Below the pieces are notes generated by a model that saw nothing but the letters and a program-made list of their open reading frames with translations, had not been told where the DNA came from and searched no databases. From assembly GCF_003574735.1 (NCBI RefSeq), contig NZ_QORW01000023.1, forward strand, positions 1-64,000: DNA of 64,000 nucleotides, given 5' to 3'. This document shows positions 51,403 through 61,522 of the stretch, in pieces (within the stretch, counting starts at the first letter, position 1; every line of letters starts with the position of its first letter). The position numbers and the translations under genes are program-made. Origin of the DNA: Dongia deserti (GTDB taxonomy: Bacteria; Pseudomonadota; Alphaproteobacteria; Dongiales; Dongiaceae).

Positions 51403-51891
51403 TCACACGCTGCGGGGCGCCACAGCCGGCCAGATGTGGACGACTAGTGTCGCGGCGATTGCGCCGGCGGCACCGAATCCAGCGCCGTGCCAGTCAAACG
51501 ATGGCAACAGGTCGCTGTACAGGAGCAGCGATCCGCCAGCCCCTCCGCCCACCACCGCCGAGCTCAGAAGCGAGGCTGGGCGATACCTGAAGAGCGGCGT
51601 GAGCAGGCTCATCGCCAACCCGGTGAAGAGCGCTGCCTTCCAACCGACCGGCAATCCGCAGAGCATGACCACCGGCAGCAGAACGATCGCTGTGAGCGTG
51701 CTATCGAGAAGCGGCCGCGTCGACACGATCGTCCAAAAATCGAAGGTCGCGCCGCCGACGAGCGGCCCCACAACCAGGTAGACCAAGATCCGAAGCAAGT
51801 GCTTTTTGGCACCGTGCCAAAGCCGAGTTTCCATTGTTGCCGTGTGAAGCCGAGAGATCGACTCCATTCCAGCAGATCTCAGTATCGGCAT
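51403..51891 (-). CDS. Membrane protein of unknown function, divergent from the ArsR-type repressor
   Basis: 162 residues with four hydrophobic segments (about 32-55, 62-80, 84-105, 120-155 including LSSAVVGGGAGGSLLLY) and no motif I can name. The sequence between spans is short, as in small integral membrane proteins. The start is uncertain between several Met residues; the second at about 51867 or the one at 51834 would remove polar N-terminal text. It shares an 85-base divergent region with the ArsR-family gene and may be controlled by it. Confidence 0.65.
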   Translation of the reverse strand: MPILRSAGMESISRLHTATMETRLWHGAKKHLLRILVYLVVGPLVGGATFDFWTIVSTRPLLDSTLTAIVLLPVVMLCGLPVGWKAALFTGLAMSLLTPLFRYRPASLLSSAVVGGGAGGSLLLYSDLLPSFDWHGAGFGAAGAIAATLVVHIWPAVAPRSV

Positions 51892-51935
51892 GGTAACCCC
51901 TCACACGCTGACTTGACGGAAGCAGTATATTGTGG

Positions 51936-51962
51936 AATTGTGCAATTAGCAAATTAGCTAAT
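51936..51962. promoter_or_regulatory. Overlapping palindromes, likely operator of the ArsR-type repressor
   Basis: AATTG-TG-CAATT (51936-51947) runs into ATTAGC-AAATTA-GCTAAT (51945-51962). Both have perfect arms. They lie 15 bases before the repressor start codon and about 50 bases from the divergent membrane-protein gene, with TTGACG at 51913-51918 as a possible -35 box. The position fits autorepression. Confidence 0.65.
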
Positions 51963-51976
51963 GATTGAGTTTTCGC

Positions 51977-52327
51977 ATGTCGCTGGACAAGGTCTTTGAA
52001 GCGCTCGCCTCCGGCCCGCGGCGGGAGATCCTCGCCTACCTATCATCGGCGGAGCTCTCGACCTCCGAGCTGGCGGAGCGCTTCAAGATGAGCGCACCGA
52101 CGATTTCGCGGCATCTCTCCGTCCTGGAGAATGCCGGCCTCGTCACCAGCGCACGGCACGGGCAGTTCGTGCTCTACAAGCTCGCGCCCGACAATCTCGT
52201 GAACACGCTGGCCGGCTTCGCCTTCGAGCTGTGCCCGGTCGGCGGGCCCTTGAAGCGCGAGTCGCGCAAGCTCGCGGCGCAGAAGAAGACGAAGACGAAA
52301 ACGAAGACGGTACGCAAGCCGGGCTGA
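51977..52327 (+). CDS. ArsR-family repressor, SdpR-like
   Basis: 116 residues. The winged helix (about 10-75) has SGPRREILAYLSSAELSTSELAERF and the recognition helix SAPTISRHLSVLENAGLV, with the wing ARHGQFVLYKL. This form resembles the autorepressor SdpR, and no metal-binding Cys pair is seen, so it is probably not a metal sensor. The C-terminus is a Lys/Thr-rich tail (KKTKTKTKTVRK) that could bind DNA non-specifically. Palindromes directly upstream are its likely operator. The desaturase gene follows after 37 bases and may be its target. Confidence 0.85.
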   Translation: MSLDKVFEALASGPRREILAYLSSAELSTSELAERFKMSAPTISRHLSVLENAGLVTSARHGQFVLYKLAPDNLVNTLAGFAFELCPVGGPLKRESRKLAAQKKTKTKTKTVRKPG

Positions 52328-52364
52328 TCTTCGCGGCCGGCGCTCAGGCAAAGAGGGGAAAGCC

Positions 52365-53657
52365 ATGCAGCATCTGCCGGAAAGCCTCAGTCATCATCGC
52401 GTTTCCACCGACGATCTCAACAGCGTCATCGAAGGCGACGTCCGCTACGCGCCGCTGAAGTCGCTCTGGTTCCTGGGCATGGCCGGCGCGGCTGTCATTG
52501 GCGGTGTCTATTTCTTCACGTGGTCCGGCCTTCTCCTCTTCTTCCTCGTCACCGGCGCCGTGCTGCTGCTCGGCCACTCGCTCGGCAGCCACCGCAAGCT
52601 GATCCACAACAGCTATGAATGCCCGAAATGGCTCGAGTATTTCTTGGTCTATATGGGTGTACAGGTCGGGCTGGCGGGGCCGCTGGGGCTGATGCGTGCG
52701 CACGAGCTGCGCGACTACGCGCAGCGTCTGCCAACCTGTCATGACTACCTGCGTCATGGAAGTTCGTTCTGGAAGGATGCGTGGTGGCAGCTGAATTGCG
52801 AGCTCATACTCAAGAATCCGCCGAACATCGCGATCGAGCCGCGCATCGCGGAGGATCGCTTCTATCGCTTCTTGGAAGCGACCTGGATGCTGCAGCAGAT
52901 CCCGCCGGCCTTGCTGTTCTACGCCATGGGCGGCTGGAGCTTCGTGATCTTCGGCACCTGCGCGCGGGTAACGGCGGGCGTGCTCGGCCACTGGCTCATC
53001 GGCTACTTCGCGCACAATGACGGCGGCATGCATGTCGAAGTGAGGGATGCCGCCGTGCAGGGGCGCAACATCCGCCTCACCTCCATCCTCACCATGGGCG
53101 AATGCTGGCATAACAATCACCATGCCTATCCTGGCTCGGCGCGGCTTGGCCTGTTCGCGGGCGAATGGGATCCAGGCTGGTGGACGCTGCTGCTGTTTCA
53201 TCGGCTGGGGCTCGCCTGGAGCTTCCGGCTCCCGAAGGATTTGCCCGAGCGGGCGGAGCTGCATTCGGTCGATCGGCTGGCCGGTGCGGTCCTGCAGCCG
53301 GCGCGCTACGATCTGCGAGAGGCACGCTTCGTGAAGCCGCGGCTCGCCTGCTATTTCCGGCAGCTCCGGGAACTCCGTAATTCCGCAGGGCGGCTCCGCA
53401 TGGAATGGCCGGCGGGCACCCTCAATCTAAAGCCGATGCGCACGCTCGTCGGCGACAGGGTGGAGCTTACCGTCGATCCAACACTCGATCTGCTGGTTGT
53501 GCATCACGACGCGAGGAGCTTCGTCGGCCTTCCCGCGGTCTGCCTGGCGATGGCGCAGCGCAATCTCGGCACGTGGATCGTCGCGCTTATCTTGATGCCG
53601 ATGGCTGTGGCGCTTGAGTCGGTGCGCAGCGCGATGTCGCTGCGCCCGGTGGCTTGA
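52365..53657 (+). CDS. Membrane fatty-acid desaturase
   Basis: 430 residues; a membrane di-iron enzyme that puts a double bond in fatty acyl chains. It has two hydrophobic hairpins (about 32-70 and 175-210), the first His box GHSLGSHRKLIHNSYE (HxxxxH form), and the third box GECWHNNHHAYPGSAR (HxxHH form). The middle box of acyl-CoA desaturases (HRxHH) is replaced by RAHELRDYAQRLPTCHDYLRH, a form known from a subgroup of bacterial desaturases. The C-terminal 110 residues after about 320 are soluble and hold no domain I can name. It follows the SdpR-like repressor. Confidence 0.85.
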   Translation: MQHLPESLSHHRVSTDDLNSVIEGDVRYAPLKSLWFLGMAGAAVIGGVYFFTWSGLLLFFLVTGAVLLLGHSLGSHRKLIHNSYECPKWLEYFLVYMGVQVGLAGPLGLMRAHELRDYAQRLPTCHDYLRHGSSFWKDAWWQLNCELILKNPPNIAIEPRIAEDRFYRFLEATWMLQQIPPALLFYAMGGWSFVIFGTCARVTAGVLGHWLIGYFAHNDGGMHVEVRDAAVQGRNIRLTSILTMGECWHNNHHAYPGSARLGLFAGEWDPGWWTLLLFHRLGLAWSFRLPKDLPERAELHSVDRLAGAVLQPARYDLREARFVKPRLACYFRQLRELRNSAGRLRMEWPAGTLNLKPMRTLVGDRVELTVDPTLDLLVVHHDARSFVGLPAVCLAMAQRNLGTWIVALILMPMAVALESVRSAMSLRPVA

Positions 53658-53666
53658 GGTTCGCCG

Positions 53667-54194
53667 CTAGCGCAGCCGCTGTGCAACCATGCGCTGGACG
53701 ACAGCGCGCCTGGGTTCCGTCACGTCGCCGCACTCATAGGCCAGCACCTGCAACGCCTGCGTGGCGGCGAATTCCAGCAGCTCGCCGGGGCGGAGCAGGA
53801 AGTCGGGATTGCTGGGCTTCCCGAACCGCTCGTTGCCTTGGCCGAAGGTCTCGTAGATCAGCACGCCGCCCGGCGCCAGCGCGCCGGCCAGGTGCGGGAA
53901 GAGCGGGCGGTGGAGATAGTTGGTGACGATGATCCCGTCGAACCGCCGGTCGCCCAGCGGCCAAGGGGAGCCGTCTTCCAGGTCGGCGGCCAGGACTTCG
54001 ACACCGGCCTGCGTCAGGTCATGAAGGTCAGCGACATCGCGGTCCAGCGCGGTGACCTGACAGCCTAAGTTCTTGAAATAGCGGGTATGGCGTCCGCTGC
54101 CGGCGGCCAGATCAAGGACTTTTGACCCAGCGGGAATGAGGCCGGCATGGGCCGCCACCCAGGCAGAAGGACGGGTCTCACACGCTGTTGTCAT
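53667..54194 (-). CDS. Class I SAM-dependent methyltransferase, TehB-like
   Basis: 175 residues. SAM motif I is VLDLAAGSGRHTRYF (about 26-40), followed by VTALDRDVADL, the motif-II stretch FDGIIVTNYLHRPLFPHLAGALAPGGVLIYETF and a short helical end. The size and the order resemble small methyltransferases related to tellurite-resistance TehB. The substrate is unknown. It is on the opposite strand between the desaturase and DUF1178 genes. Confidence 0.88.
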   Translation of the reverse strand: MTTACETRPSAWVAAHAGLIPAGSKVLDLAAGSGRHTRYFKNLGCQVTALDRDVADLHDLTQAGVEVLAADLEDGSPWPLGDRRFDGIIVTNYLHRPLFPHLAGALAPGGVLIYETFGQGNERFGKPSNPDFLLRPGELLEFAATQALQVLAYECGDVTEPRRAVVQRMVAQRLR

Positions 54195-54281
54195 AGCTGC
54201 GACGCATTTAGACTTGTTAAACTTTCCAGCTGTGCCATCTGTTAAGCCCGGAACACGCGATCAACGGCAACTTTTCGAGCG

Positions 54282-54743
54282 ATGATTCTTTACCAACTCC
54301 GCTGTGCCAAGGAGCACGAATTCGAAGCCTGGTTCAAGGATGGCCAGACTTGCGAGCGGCAGCTTGCGCGCAAGACGGTCGAGTGCCCGTCCTGCGGCAG
54401 CCGCAAGGTCTCCAAGGCGCTGATGGCACCGCGCATCAGCGGGTCCGAGAAGAAGCAGCAGTCCGCGAACCTGCCTGCCAAGCCGGCGGTGGATGAGAAC
54501 CGTCATCCGATGTCGGTGATGGCGACCACGATGCGCCAGCATCTGCAGGAGATCCGCAGTCAGGTCGAAGCAAATTGCGACTATGTCGGCGACAAGTTCG
54601 CCGAGGAAGCGCGCAAGATCCATTACGGCGAAACCGAATCGCGCGGCATCTACGGCGAAGCGACCGATCAGGAGCATCAGGAGCTGGAGGAAGAAGGCGT
54701 CGAGGTTGCGCGCATCCCCTGGCTGCCAAGGTCGGACGCTTAG
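54282..54743 (+). CDS. DUF1178 family protein
   Basis: 153 residues. It starts MILYQLRCAKEHEFEAWFKDG, has a zinc-ribbon-like pair, LRC near the start and VECPSCGSRKVSKALMAP (about 34-51), and the helical end FAEEARKIHYGETESRGIYGEAT, all family hallmarks. The function is unknown. It is commonly next to the nitrilase and grxC genes in alphaproteobacteria; here they are separated by a 3.7-kb block. Confidence 0.92.
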   Translation: MILYQLRCAKEHEFEAWFKDGQTCERQLARKTVECPSCGSRKVSKALMAPRISGSEKKQQSANLPAKPAVDENRHPMSVMATTMRQHLQEIRSQVEANCDYVGDKFAEEARKIHYGETESRGIYGEATDQEHQELEEEGVEVARIPWLPRSDA

Positions 54744-54873
54744 GATTCAGTAATCAGAGATCAGATATCAGAAGTCTGAAGATCGCTGTGCGGTCTGATC
54801 GCTTAGTGTCCGCAACACCGTCATTCTCTGAAAGAAGCAAAGTCTCCCGGCTCCAGGGAATTCACACGCAACA

Positions 54874-55629
54874 TCAAACCCGCTTCGCTGCCAGCATGTA
54901 GTTGACGTCGAGGTCGCGGGTGAGAGACCAGCGGTCGGCCAGAGGATTGTAGGTGACGCCGGTCATCTGCTCGATGGCGAAACCAGCCTGGCGCAAAGGG
55001 CGCGCCAGCTCGGAGGGCTTGACGAACTTGCGCCAGTCGTGGGTGCCGCGCGGCAGCCAACGCATGACGTATTCCGCGCCGACGATCGCCAGCGCAAAAG
55101 CCTTGGCGGTGCGGTTGAGCGTCGCGAAGAACATCAGGCCGCCCGGCCGCACCAGCTGGGCGCAGTTCGCGATGAAGGCATCGACGTTCGCGACATGCTC
55201 GATCACTTCCATTGCCAGCACAATGTTGAAGTGCGCGCCGCGCTCCACCATGTCCTCTGCCGCACATTGCAGGTAGGTGATCTTGAGCCCGCTCTGCTCC
55301 GCATGTGCGCGGGCAATGCCGATGTTGCGCTGGGAGGGATCGACGCCGGTCACGTCTGCGCCCAGATGGCGCATCGGCTCGGTCAAGAGGCCGCCGCCGC
55401 AGCCGATCTCGCACAAGGACAAGCCCTCGAACGGGGTATCGCCCGGCTCTCGGCCGAAGTGGCGCGTGGCGACATCGCGGATGAATCCGATGCGGGTCGG
55501 GTTGAGCTGATGCAGCGGCTTGAAATCGCCGGTCGGGTCCCACCAGGCCTCGGCCATGGCGCTGAACTTGGCGATCTCGGTGCTGTCGACCGTCGTGACG
55601 GCGGGATCGGGGATGGAGTGGAAAGACAT
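54874..55629 (-). CDS. ubiG: Ubiquinone biosynthesis O-methyltransferase
   Basis: 251 residues from the ATG at 55629; the longer frame upstream is non-coding. It methylates two hydroxyls in the ubiquinone path. The N-terminal EIAKFSAMAEAWWDPTGDFKPLHQLNPTRI is the UbiG signature, SAM motif I is CEIGCGGGLLTEPM and the EDM...AMEVIEHVANVDAF segment follows. The end DLDVNYMLAAKR is typical. Divergent from lysC, a conserved arrangement in this class. It complements COQ7 at 4132. Confidence 0.96.
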   Translation of the reverse strand: MSFHSIPDPAVTTVDSTEIAKFSAMAEAWWDPTGDFKPLHQLNPTRIGFIRDVATRHFGREPGDTPFEGLSLCEIGCGGGLLTEPMRHLGADVTGVDPSQRNIGIARAHAEQSGLKITYLQCAAEDMVERGAHFNIVLAMEVIEHVANVDAFIANCAQLVRPGGLMFFATLNRTAKAFALAIVGAEYVMRWLPRGTHDWRKFVKPSELARPLRQAGFAIEQMTGVTYNPLADRWSLTRDLDVNYMLAAKRV

Positions 55630-55781
55630 CGATACAATCGGCCGATTCTGGCGGAAATCCGCCGTTGAAACGAAGGCCCAGCCCTTGCTTCGCTGGGTTC
55701 CTTTGAGTATGGATAGCCGCCGCCGGCAAGACAATGCCTTCCGGCCGGCAATCTGCTGCAGTTTAAGGGTTTTTTCCGAAC

Positions 55782-57023
<1,242 letters not shown>

Positions 57024-57048
57024 GGGAATCAGGACCACAGACAACAAG

Positions 57049-58083
57049 ATGGACCGTGCGCACGCCGAGGCACTGCTGAACTACCTGTGGCGTCGCGGAA
57101 CCGAGTTCCTCGGTTGCCGCTACGCCATCATGGGCGGGGCAATGACCTGGGTTTCGGAGCGCCATCTGGTTGCGGCCATCTCCAATGCCGGCGGGTTCGG
57201 CGTGATCGCTTCCGGCTCCATGACACCCGAGGTCCTGGCGACTGAGATCGCCGAAACCTACAAGCTGACCAGCCAGCCCTTTGGCGTGAATTTGATCACG
57301 CTTCATCCAAAACTTGAGCAGCTGGTCGAGGTTTGTCTCGATGCAAAGGTGGGGCATGTGGTGCTGGCCGGCGGTCTGCCGCCGGCGTCCGCCATCCAGC
57401 GGTTGAAACAGGGCGGCGCGAAGGTGATGTGCTTCGCTCCGGCGGTCGCGCTTGCCAGGAAGCTGGTGCGCACCGGCGCCAATGCCATCGTGATTGAAGG
57501 CATGGAGGCCGGCGGCCATATCGGCCCGGTCTCGACCAGCGTTCTGGCGCAGGAGATCCTGCCCGTCGTGCGGGACGTTCCGGTGTTCGTGGCGGGCGGC
57601 ATCGGCCGAGGGAACGCCATGCTGGGCTACCTGGAAATGGGCGCGTCGGGCGTGCAGCTCGGCACGCGCTTTGTCTGCGCGACCGAATCGATCGCGCATT
57701 CCAAGTTCAAGCAGGCCTTCATCCGCGCGGCAGCGCGCGACGCCATGCCCTCGGTCGCACTGGACAACCGCTTCCCTGTCATTCCGGTGCGGGCGCTGGT
57801 GAACGAAGGCGTGCGCAAGTTCATGGACGTGCAGAGGCAGGTCATCGAGAAGTTCGACCGTGGCCAGCTGGACCAGAAGGCGGCCCAGCTCGAGATCGAG
57901 CATTTCTGGGCGGGCGCCCTGCGCCGCGCGGTGATCGAAGGCGATGTGGAGACCGGCTCGCTGATGGCGGGCCAGAGCGTCGGCATGGTCACCAAGGAGC
58001 AGCCGACCGCGAAGATCATCCAGGAACTGATCGAAGAAGCGCTCCAGGCCGTGCTGGAACGCCCCAAATCCATCTCCGGGTAG
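57049..58083 (+). CDS. Nitronate monooxygenase-like flavoprotein (2-nitropropane dioxygenase family)
   Basis: 344 residues; TIM-barrel FMN enzyme. Features are YAIMGGAMTWVSERHLVAAISNAGGFGVIA near the N-terminus, FGVNLITLHP, EGMEAGGHIGP with the active-site His region (about 148-158), DVPVFVAGGIGRGNAMLGYLEMGASGVQLGTRF (FMN phosphate, about 185-210). It could oxidise nitronates or be an FMN-linked reductase such as FabK; the sequence does not decide. It lies between lysC and ptsP with short gaps (25 and 4 bases). Confidence 0.88.
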   Translation: MDRAHAEALLNYLWRRGTEFLGCRYAIMGGAMTWVSERHLVAAISNAGGFGVIASGSMTPEVLATEIAETYKLTSQPFGVNLITLHPKLEQLVEVCLDAKVGHVVLAGGLPPASAIQRLKQGGAKVMCFAPAVALARKLVRTGANAIVIEGMEAGGHIGPVSTSVLAQEILPVVRDVPVFVAGGIGRGNAMLGYLEMGASGVQLGTRFVCATESIAHSKFKQAFIRAAARDAMPSVALDNRFPVIPVRALVNEGVRKFMDVQRQVIEKFDRGQLDQKAAQLEIEHFWAGALRRAVIEGDVETGSLMAGQSVGMVTKEQPTAKIIQELIEEALQAVLERPKSISG

Positions 58084-58087
58084 GGCC

Positions 58088-60355
58088 ATGACCGACGGGA
58101 TTGGCCTTACCGGAGCGCGCATTTTGCTGAAGCGCTTGCGCAACGTGATGGCGCGGGGCGGTCCGGCACAGATGCGCCTCGATCAGACCGTGAAGCTGAT
58201 CGCGGGCGAGATGGTGGCGGAGGTCTGCTCCATCTATCTGCTGCGCGCCGGCGAAGTGCTGGAGCTGTTCGCCACCGAAGGCCTCAAGAAAGAGGCCGTG
58301 CACAAGACGCGTCTGCGGGTAGGCGAAGGCCTGGTCGGCGACATTGCCAGCCATGCGCGGCCGCTGGCTCTGGCCGACGCACAGCATCATCCGCAATTCG
58401 CCTATCGTCCGGAAACCGGTGAAGAGATCTATCAATCGCTGATGGGCGTGCCGATCCTGCGCGCCGGCCGGGTCATCGGCGTGCTGGTCATCCAGAACCG
58501 CACGCGCCGGCAATACAGCGAAGAAGAGATCGAGACCCTCGAGACCGTCGCCATGGTGTTGGCGGAGCTGGTTGCGAGCGGCGAGCTGGTCAGCCAGGAC
58601 GAGCTGCGGCCGGGCGACGGCATCGCGCTGCTGCCGATCCGGCTGGATGGGATCACGCTTTGCCCAGGCCTGGCGCGCGGCGTCGCCGTGCTGCATCAGC
58701 CGACGCTGCAGCTCCTGAATCTGGTGGCAGAGGACCCGGCGCGCGAAGTCGAGCGGCTGACTGCGGCGCTCTCGGAAATGCACAGCTCGATCGACGCGCT
58801 GCTCTCCGCCGGTGACATCGCGGGCCATGGAGAGCATTTCGAGGTGCTGGAGACCTATCGCCTGTTCGCCCAGGACCAGGGCTGGCGCAACCGCATGATG
58901 GAGGCGGTGCAGTCCGGCCTGACCGCGGAAGCCGCGGTGCAGAAGGTGCAGAACGACACCCGCGCCCGCATGCGCGAAGTGACCGACGCCTATCTGCGCG
59001 AACGGCTCGCCGATCTCGACGATCTCGCCAACCGCCTGCTGCGCCATCTGCTGGGCGCGGACGTCCCGAGCACGCGCCGCCTGCCGGACGAGGCGATCGT
59101 GGTCGCGCGCGCCATGGGCCCGGCCGACCTGCTCGACTATGACCGCACGCGCCTCAAAGGGCTGGTGCTGGAGGAGGGCTCGCAGAATGCGCATGTCGCG
59201 ATCGTTGCGCGGGCGCTCGACATTCCGGTGCTCGGCCGCTGCCAGGACCTGATGCAGAAGGTCGGCGACGGCGACCCGCTGGTGATCGACGGCGACAACG
59301 GCACGCTCTTCATCCGGCCGTCGGACGATCTTCTGCAAGCCTTCACCGAAAGCATGCGCCAGCGTCTGATGAAACGCGAGGCATACGAGGCGATCCGCGA
59401 TCTGCCCGCGGTGACGACCGACGGCATCAAGGTCGATCTCCTCATCAATGCCGGCTTGCTGATGGACGTGCCGCAGCTGGCGGCCACCGGTGCCGCCGGT
59501 ATCGGTCTCTATCGCACCGAGATCCCGTTCATGATCGCGCACGAATATCCCGACGTGACGCGCCAGACGGAGATCTACAGCAAGGTCCTGGACGGCGCGG
59601 GCGACCTGCCGGTCATTTTCCGCACCCTCGATATCGGGTCGGACAAGGTGCTGCCTTATTGGAAACGCGATCCGGAGGAGAATCCGGCTATGGGCTGGCG
59701 CGCCATCCGGATCGCGCTCGACCGGCCGGCCATGCTGCGCCAGCAATTGCGCGCCATGATGAACGCGGCCTCGGGGCGCAAGCTGTCCGTCATGTTCCCG
59801 ATGGTGACGGAGATCGCGGAATTCGATTCCTGCCGCCGGTTGCTGGATTTGGAGCTGCAGCGCCAGGCGCGCCGGAACATTCCGCTACCCAGCGAGGTTA
59901 GGGTTGGCGCGATGGTGGAAGTGCCGGCCTTGCTTTGGCAGCTGCCGGAATTACTACCACGCGTCGATTTTCTGTCGGTCGGAAGCAACGATCTGCAGCA
60001 ATTTCTGTTTGCAGCAGATCGCGATAATCCGGCTGCGGCTGGGCGGTACGACACGTTGGCGCCTGCGATGCTGCGGGCCCTGGCGGAGGTAGCACGCGCC
60101 GCGAGCGAAGCGGGCAAGCCGCTTGGCCTGTGTGGGGAGATGGCGGGCGACCCGCTGGCGGCGATGGCGCTGCTCTGCCTGGGTTACCGTGCCCTGTCGA
60201 TGGCACCGCCACGCGTGCTGCCCATGCGGGCTACTATCCGCGGCCTGGATTTCAAGGGGTTACGTGGTTACTGGCAGACCGTTCGACACCTCGACGGGCC
60301 TTCCTTGAGGAGCGCGCTGCTTGATTATGCGTCGGATCACAAGATTCCCCTTTAA
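58088..60355 (+). CDS. ptsP: PEP-protein phosphotransferase of the nitrogen PTS (EI-Ntr)
   Basis: 755 residues. An N-terminal GAF domain (about 25-160; TVKLIAGEMVAEVCSIYLL) is joined to enzyme I. The PEP-utilising domains have the phospho-His in GSQNAHVAIVARALDIPVLG (about 362-381), GIGLYRTEIPFM (PEP binding), DIGSDKVLPYW, and the active-site Cys in GLCGEMAGDP (about 680). Phosphate goes to NPr and EIIA-Ntr, which control potassium, nitrogen and stress functions. Partners (ptsN, ptsO) are not in the window. AGGG precedes the ATG, four bases after the previous stop. Confidence 0.97.
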   Translation: MTDGIGLTGARILLKRLRNVMARGGPAQMRLDQTVKLIAGEMVAEVCSIYLLRAGEVLELFATEGLKKEAVHKTRLRVGEGLVGDIASHARPLALADAQHHPQFAYRPETGEEIYQSLMGVPILRAGRVIGVLVIQNRTRRQYSEEEIETLETVAMVLAELVASGELVSQDELRPGDGIALLPIRLDGITLCPGLARGVAVLHQPTLQLLNLVAEDPAREVERLTAALSEMHSSIDALLSAGDIAGHGEHFEVLETYRLFAQDQGWRNRMMEAVQSGLTAEAAVQKVQNDTRARMREVTDAYLRERLADLDDLANRLLRHLLGADVPSTRRLPDEAIVVARAMGPADLLDYDRTRLKGLVLEEGSQNAHVAIVARALDIPVLGRCQDLMQKVGDGDPLVIDGDNGTLFIRPSDDLLQAFTESMRQRLMKREAYEAIRDLPAVTTDGIKVDLLINAGLLMDVPQLAATGAAGIGLYRTEIPFMIAHEYPDVTRQTEIYSKVLDGAGDLPVIFRTLDIGSDKVLPYWKRDPEENPAMGWRAIRIALDRPAMLRQQLRAMMNAASGRKLSVMFPMVTEIAEFDSCRRLLDLELQRQARRNIPLPSEVRVGAMVEVPALLWQLPELLPRVDFLSVGSNDLQQFLFAADRDNPAAAGRYDTLAPAMLRALAEVARAASEAGKPLGLCGEMAGDPLAAMALLCLGYRALSMAPPRVLPMRATIRGLDFKGLRGYWQTVRHLDGPSLRSALLDYASDHKIPL

Positions 60356-60359
60356 CACA

Positions 60360-60387
60360 TTGCGACGCCTCGGCCGGGGTATATATT
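60360..60387 (+). promoter_or_regulatory. Probable promoter of the RodZ-like gene
   Basis: TTGCGA (60360-60365), 16-base spacer, TATATT (60382-60387), in the 114-base gap after ptsP and about 80 bases before the start codon. Confidence 0.5.
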
Positions 60388-60469
60388 TAGCTCCTAGAGA
60401 CCAGCGTCCGGCGGCACGAGGGCAAGGGCGGAATCTTGTAAGGATTCCGAAAGTGTTCCGGGCAGATAT

Positions 60470-61522
60470 ATGGACATGATGGACGGGTCCGGCACCACAG
60501 AGACTAACCAGGCCGCGCGCGGTGGCCTGATCGAGATTGGCGCCATGCTCCGCAGCCGCCGCGAAGAGGTGGGCCAGGATCTCGCTACCGTTTCCGCCGT
60601 CACCCACATCAAGCCAAATTATCTCAAAGCCATCGAGGAGGGCCGGCGCAAGGATCTGCCGGGCACCGCCTACATGATCGGCTATATCCGCACCTATGCG
60701 AACTATCTCGGTTTCGATGGCAATCGCCTGATCACCGACTACCACGATGCGCTGGCCGGGCAGCACAGATGGGTGGATAAGCGCGCGGCGCCGGCGCCGC
60801 CGGCCGGCATCGGCTTGCCCGAGTTCCAGGTTTCGCCGGTCATTCTGCTGGCCGGGTTCCTGATCCTGGGCATCGCGGGCTATGTTGCCTGGGGCTACGC
60901 AACCGCCCCGAGAGAGAGGGCGACAGAGACCGCCGAGATTGAGCCGCCGGTGGAGCCGGTGACCCCTGATACTGCCCCGGTTGTACCACCAGCTACCAAG
61001 CCGGCCGTCCCGTCGCCAACGGGCGCCAATGCCAGTGCGCCAGCCGAGATCCCGGCCGGAGAGCCGCCGGTCGCGGAAGCGCCTGTCGGCACGCCCATGG
61101 GATCCGAAGCGGCTACGGAAGCCGAGGACCAGGTGCCACCCGAGGCTGACCTCGCCAACACGGGCGAGGAAGTGCTCGAAGAATCCCCGCCGCAGCAGGC
61201 AGCCGCCGCCCAAGCCCAGGGCCCGGCGGGAAAAATCGTGGTGCGGGCGCGGCTTGAAAGCTGGATCCAGGTCACCAACGCCAAGAAGGACGTTATCTTT
61301 TCGCGAGTTCTCCGGGCGGGCGAGACCTATACAGTGCCAGACGAACAAGGCCTGATGTTCACCACCGGCAATGCCGGCGGCGTGGAGATCCTGGTCGATG
61401 GCACCAAGCTCAAGAGCCTGGGGACAGTGGGGCTAGTGAAGCGCGATATCCCGCTCGATGCCAAGAAGCTGAAGGACGGCAGCGCCTTCAAGACCAGCAA
61501 AGCCACGCCGACCACCAACTGA
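60470..61522 (+). CDS. RodZ-like membrane HTH protein
   Basis: 350 residues. The N-terminal helix-turn-helix (about 18-88: LRSRREEVGQDLATVSAVTHIKPNYLKAIEEGR) belongs to the HTH_25 family, then a single membrane span (FQVSPVILLAGFLILGIAGYVAW, about 119-142), a Pro/Glu/Ala-rich periplasmic linker (about 145-255) and a C-terminal DUF4115 domain (about 258-345: RLESWIQVTNAKKDVIFSRVLRAGETY). This is the RodZ layout, which ties cell-wall synthesis to MreB. It directly precedes ispG, a frequent gene order. Confidence 0.92.
   Translation: MDMMDGSGTTETNQAARGGLIEIGAMLRSRREEVGQDLATVSAVTHIKPNYLKAIEEGRRKDLPGTAYMIGYIRTYANYLGFDGNRLITDYHDALAGQHRWVDKRAAPAPPAGIGLPEFQVSPVILLAGFLILGIAGYVAWGYATAPRERATETAEIEPPVEPVTPDTAPVVPPATKPAVPSPTGANASAPAEIPAGEPPVAEAPVGTPMGSEAATEAEDQVPPEADLANTGEEVLEESPPQQAAAAQAQGPAGKIVVRARLESWIQVTNAKKDVIFSRVLRAGETYTVPDEQGLMFTTGNAGGVEILVDGTKLKSLGTVGLVKRDIPLDAKKLKDGSAFKTSKATPTTN

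Noticed and set aside
58016..59746. 576-codon minus-strand frame over ptsP
   Set aside because: Shadow of the ptsP coding frame, without motifs.
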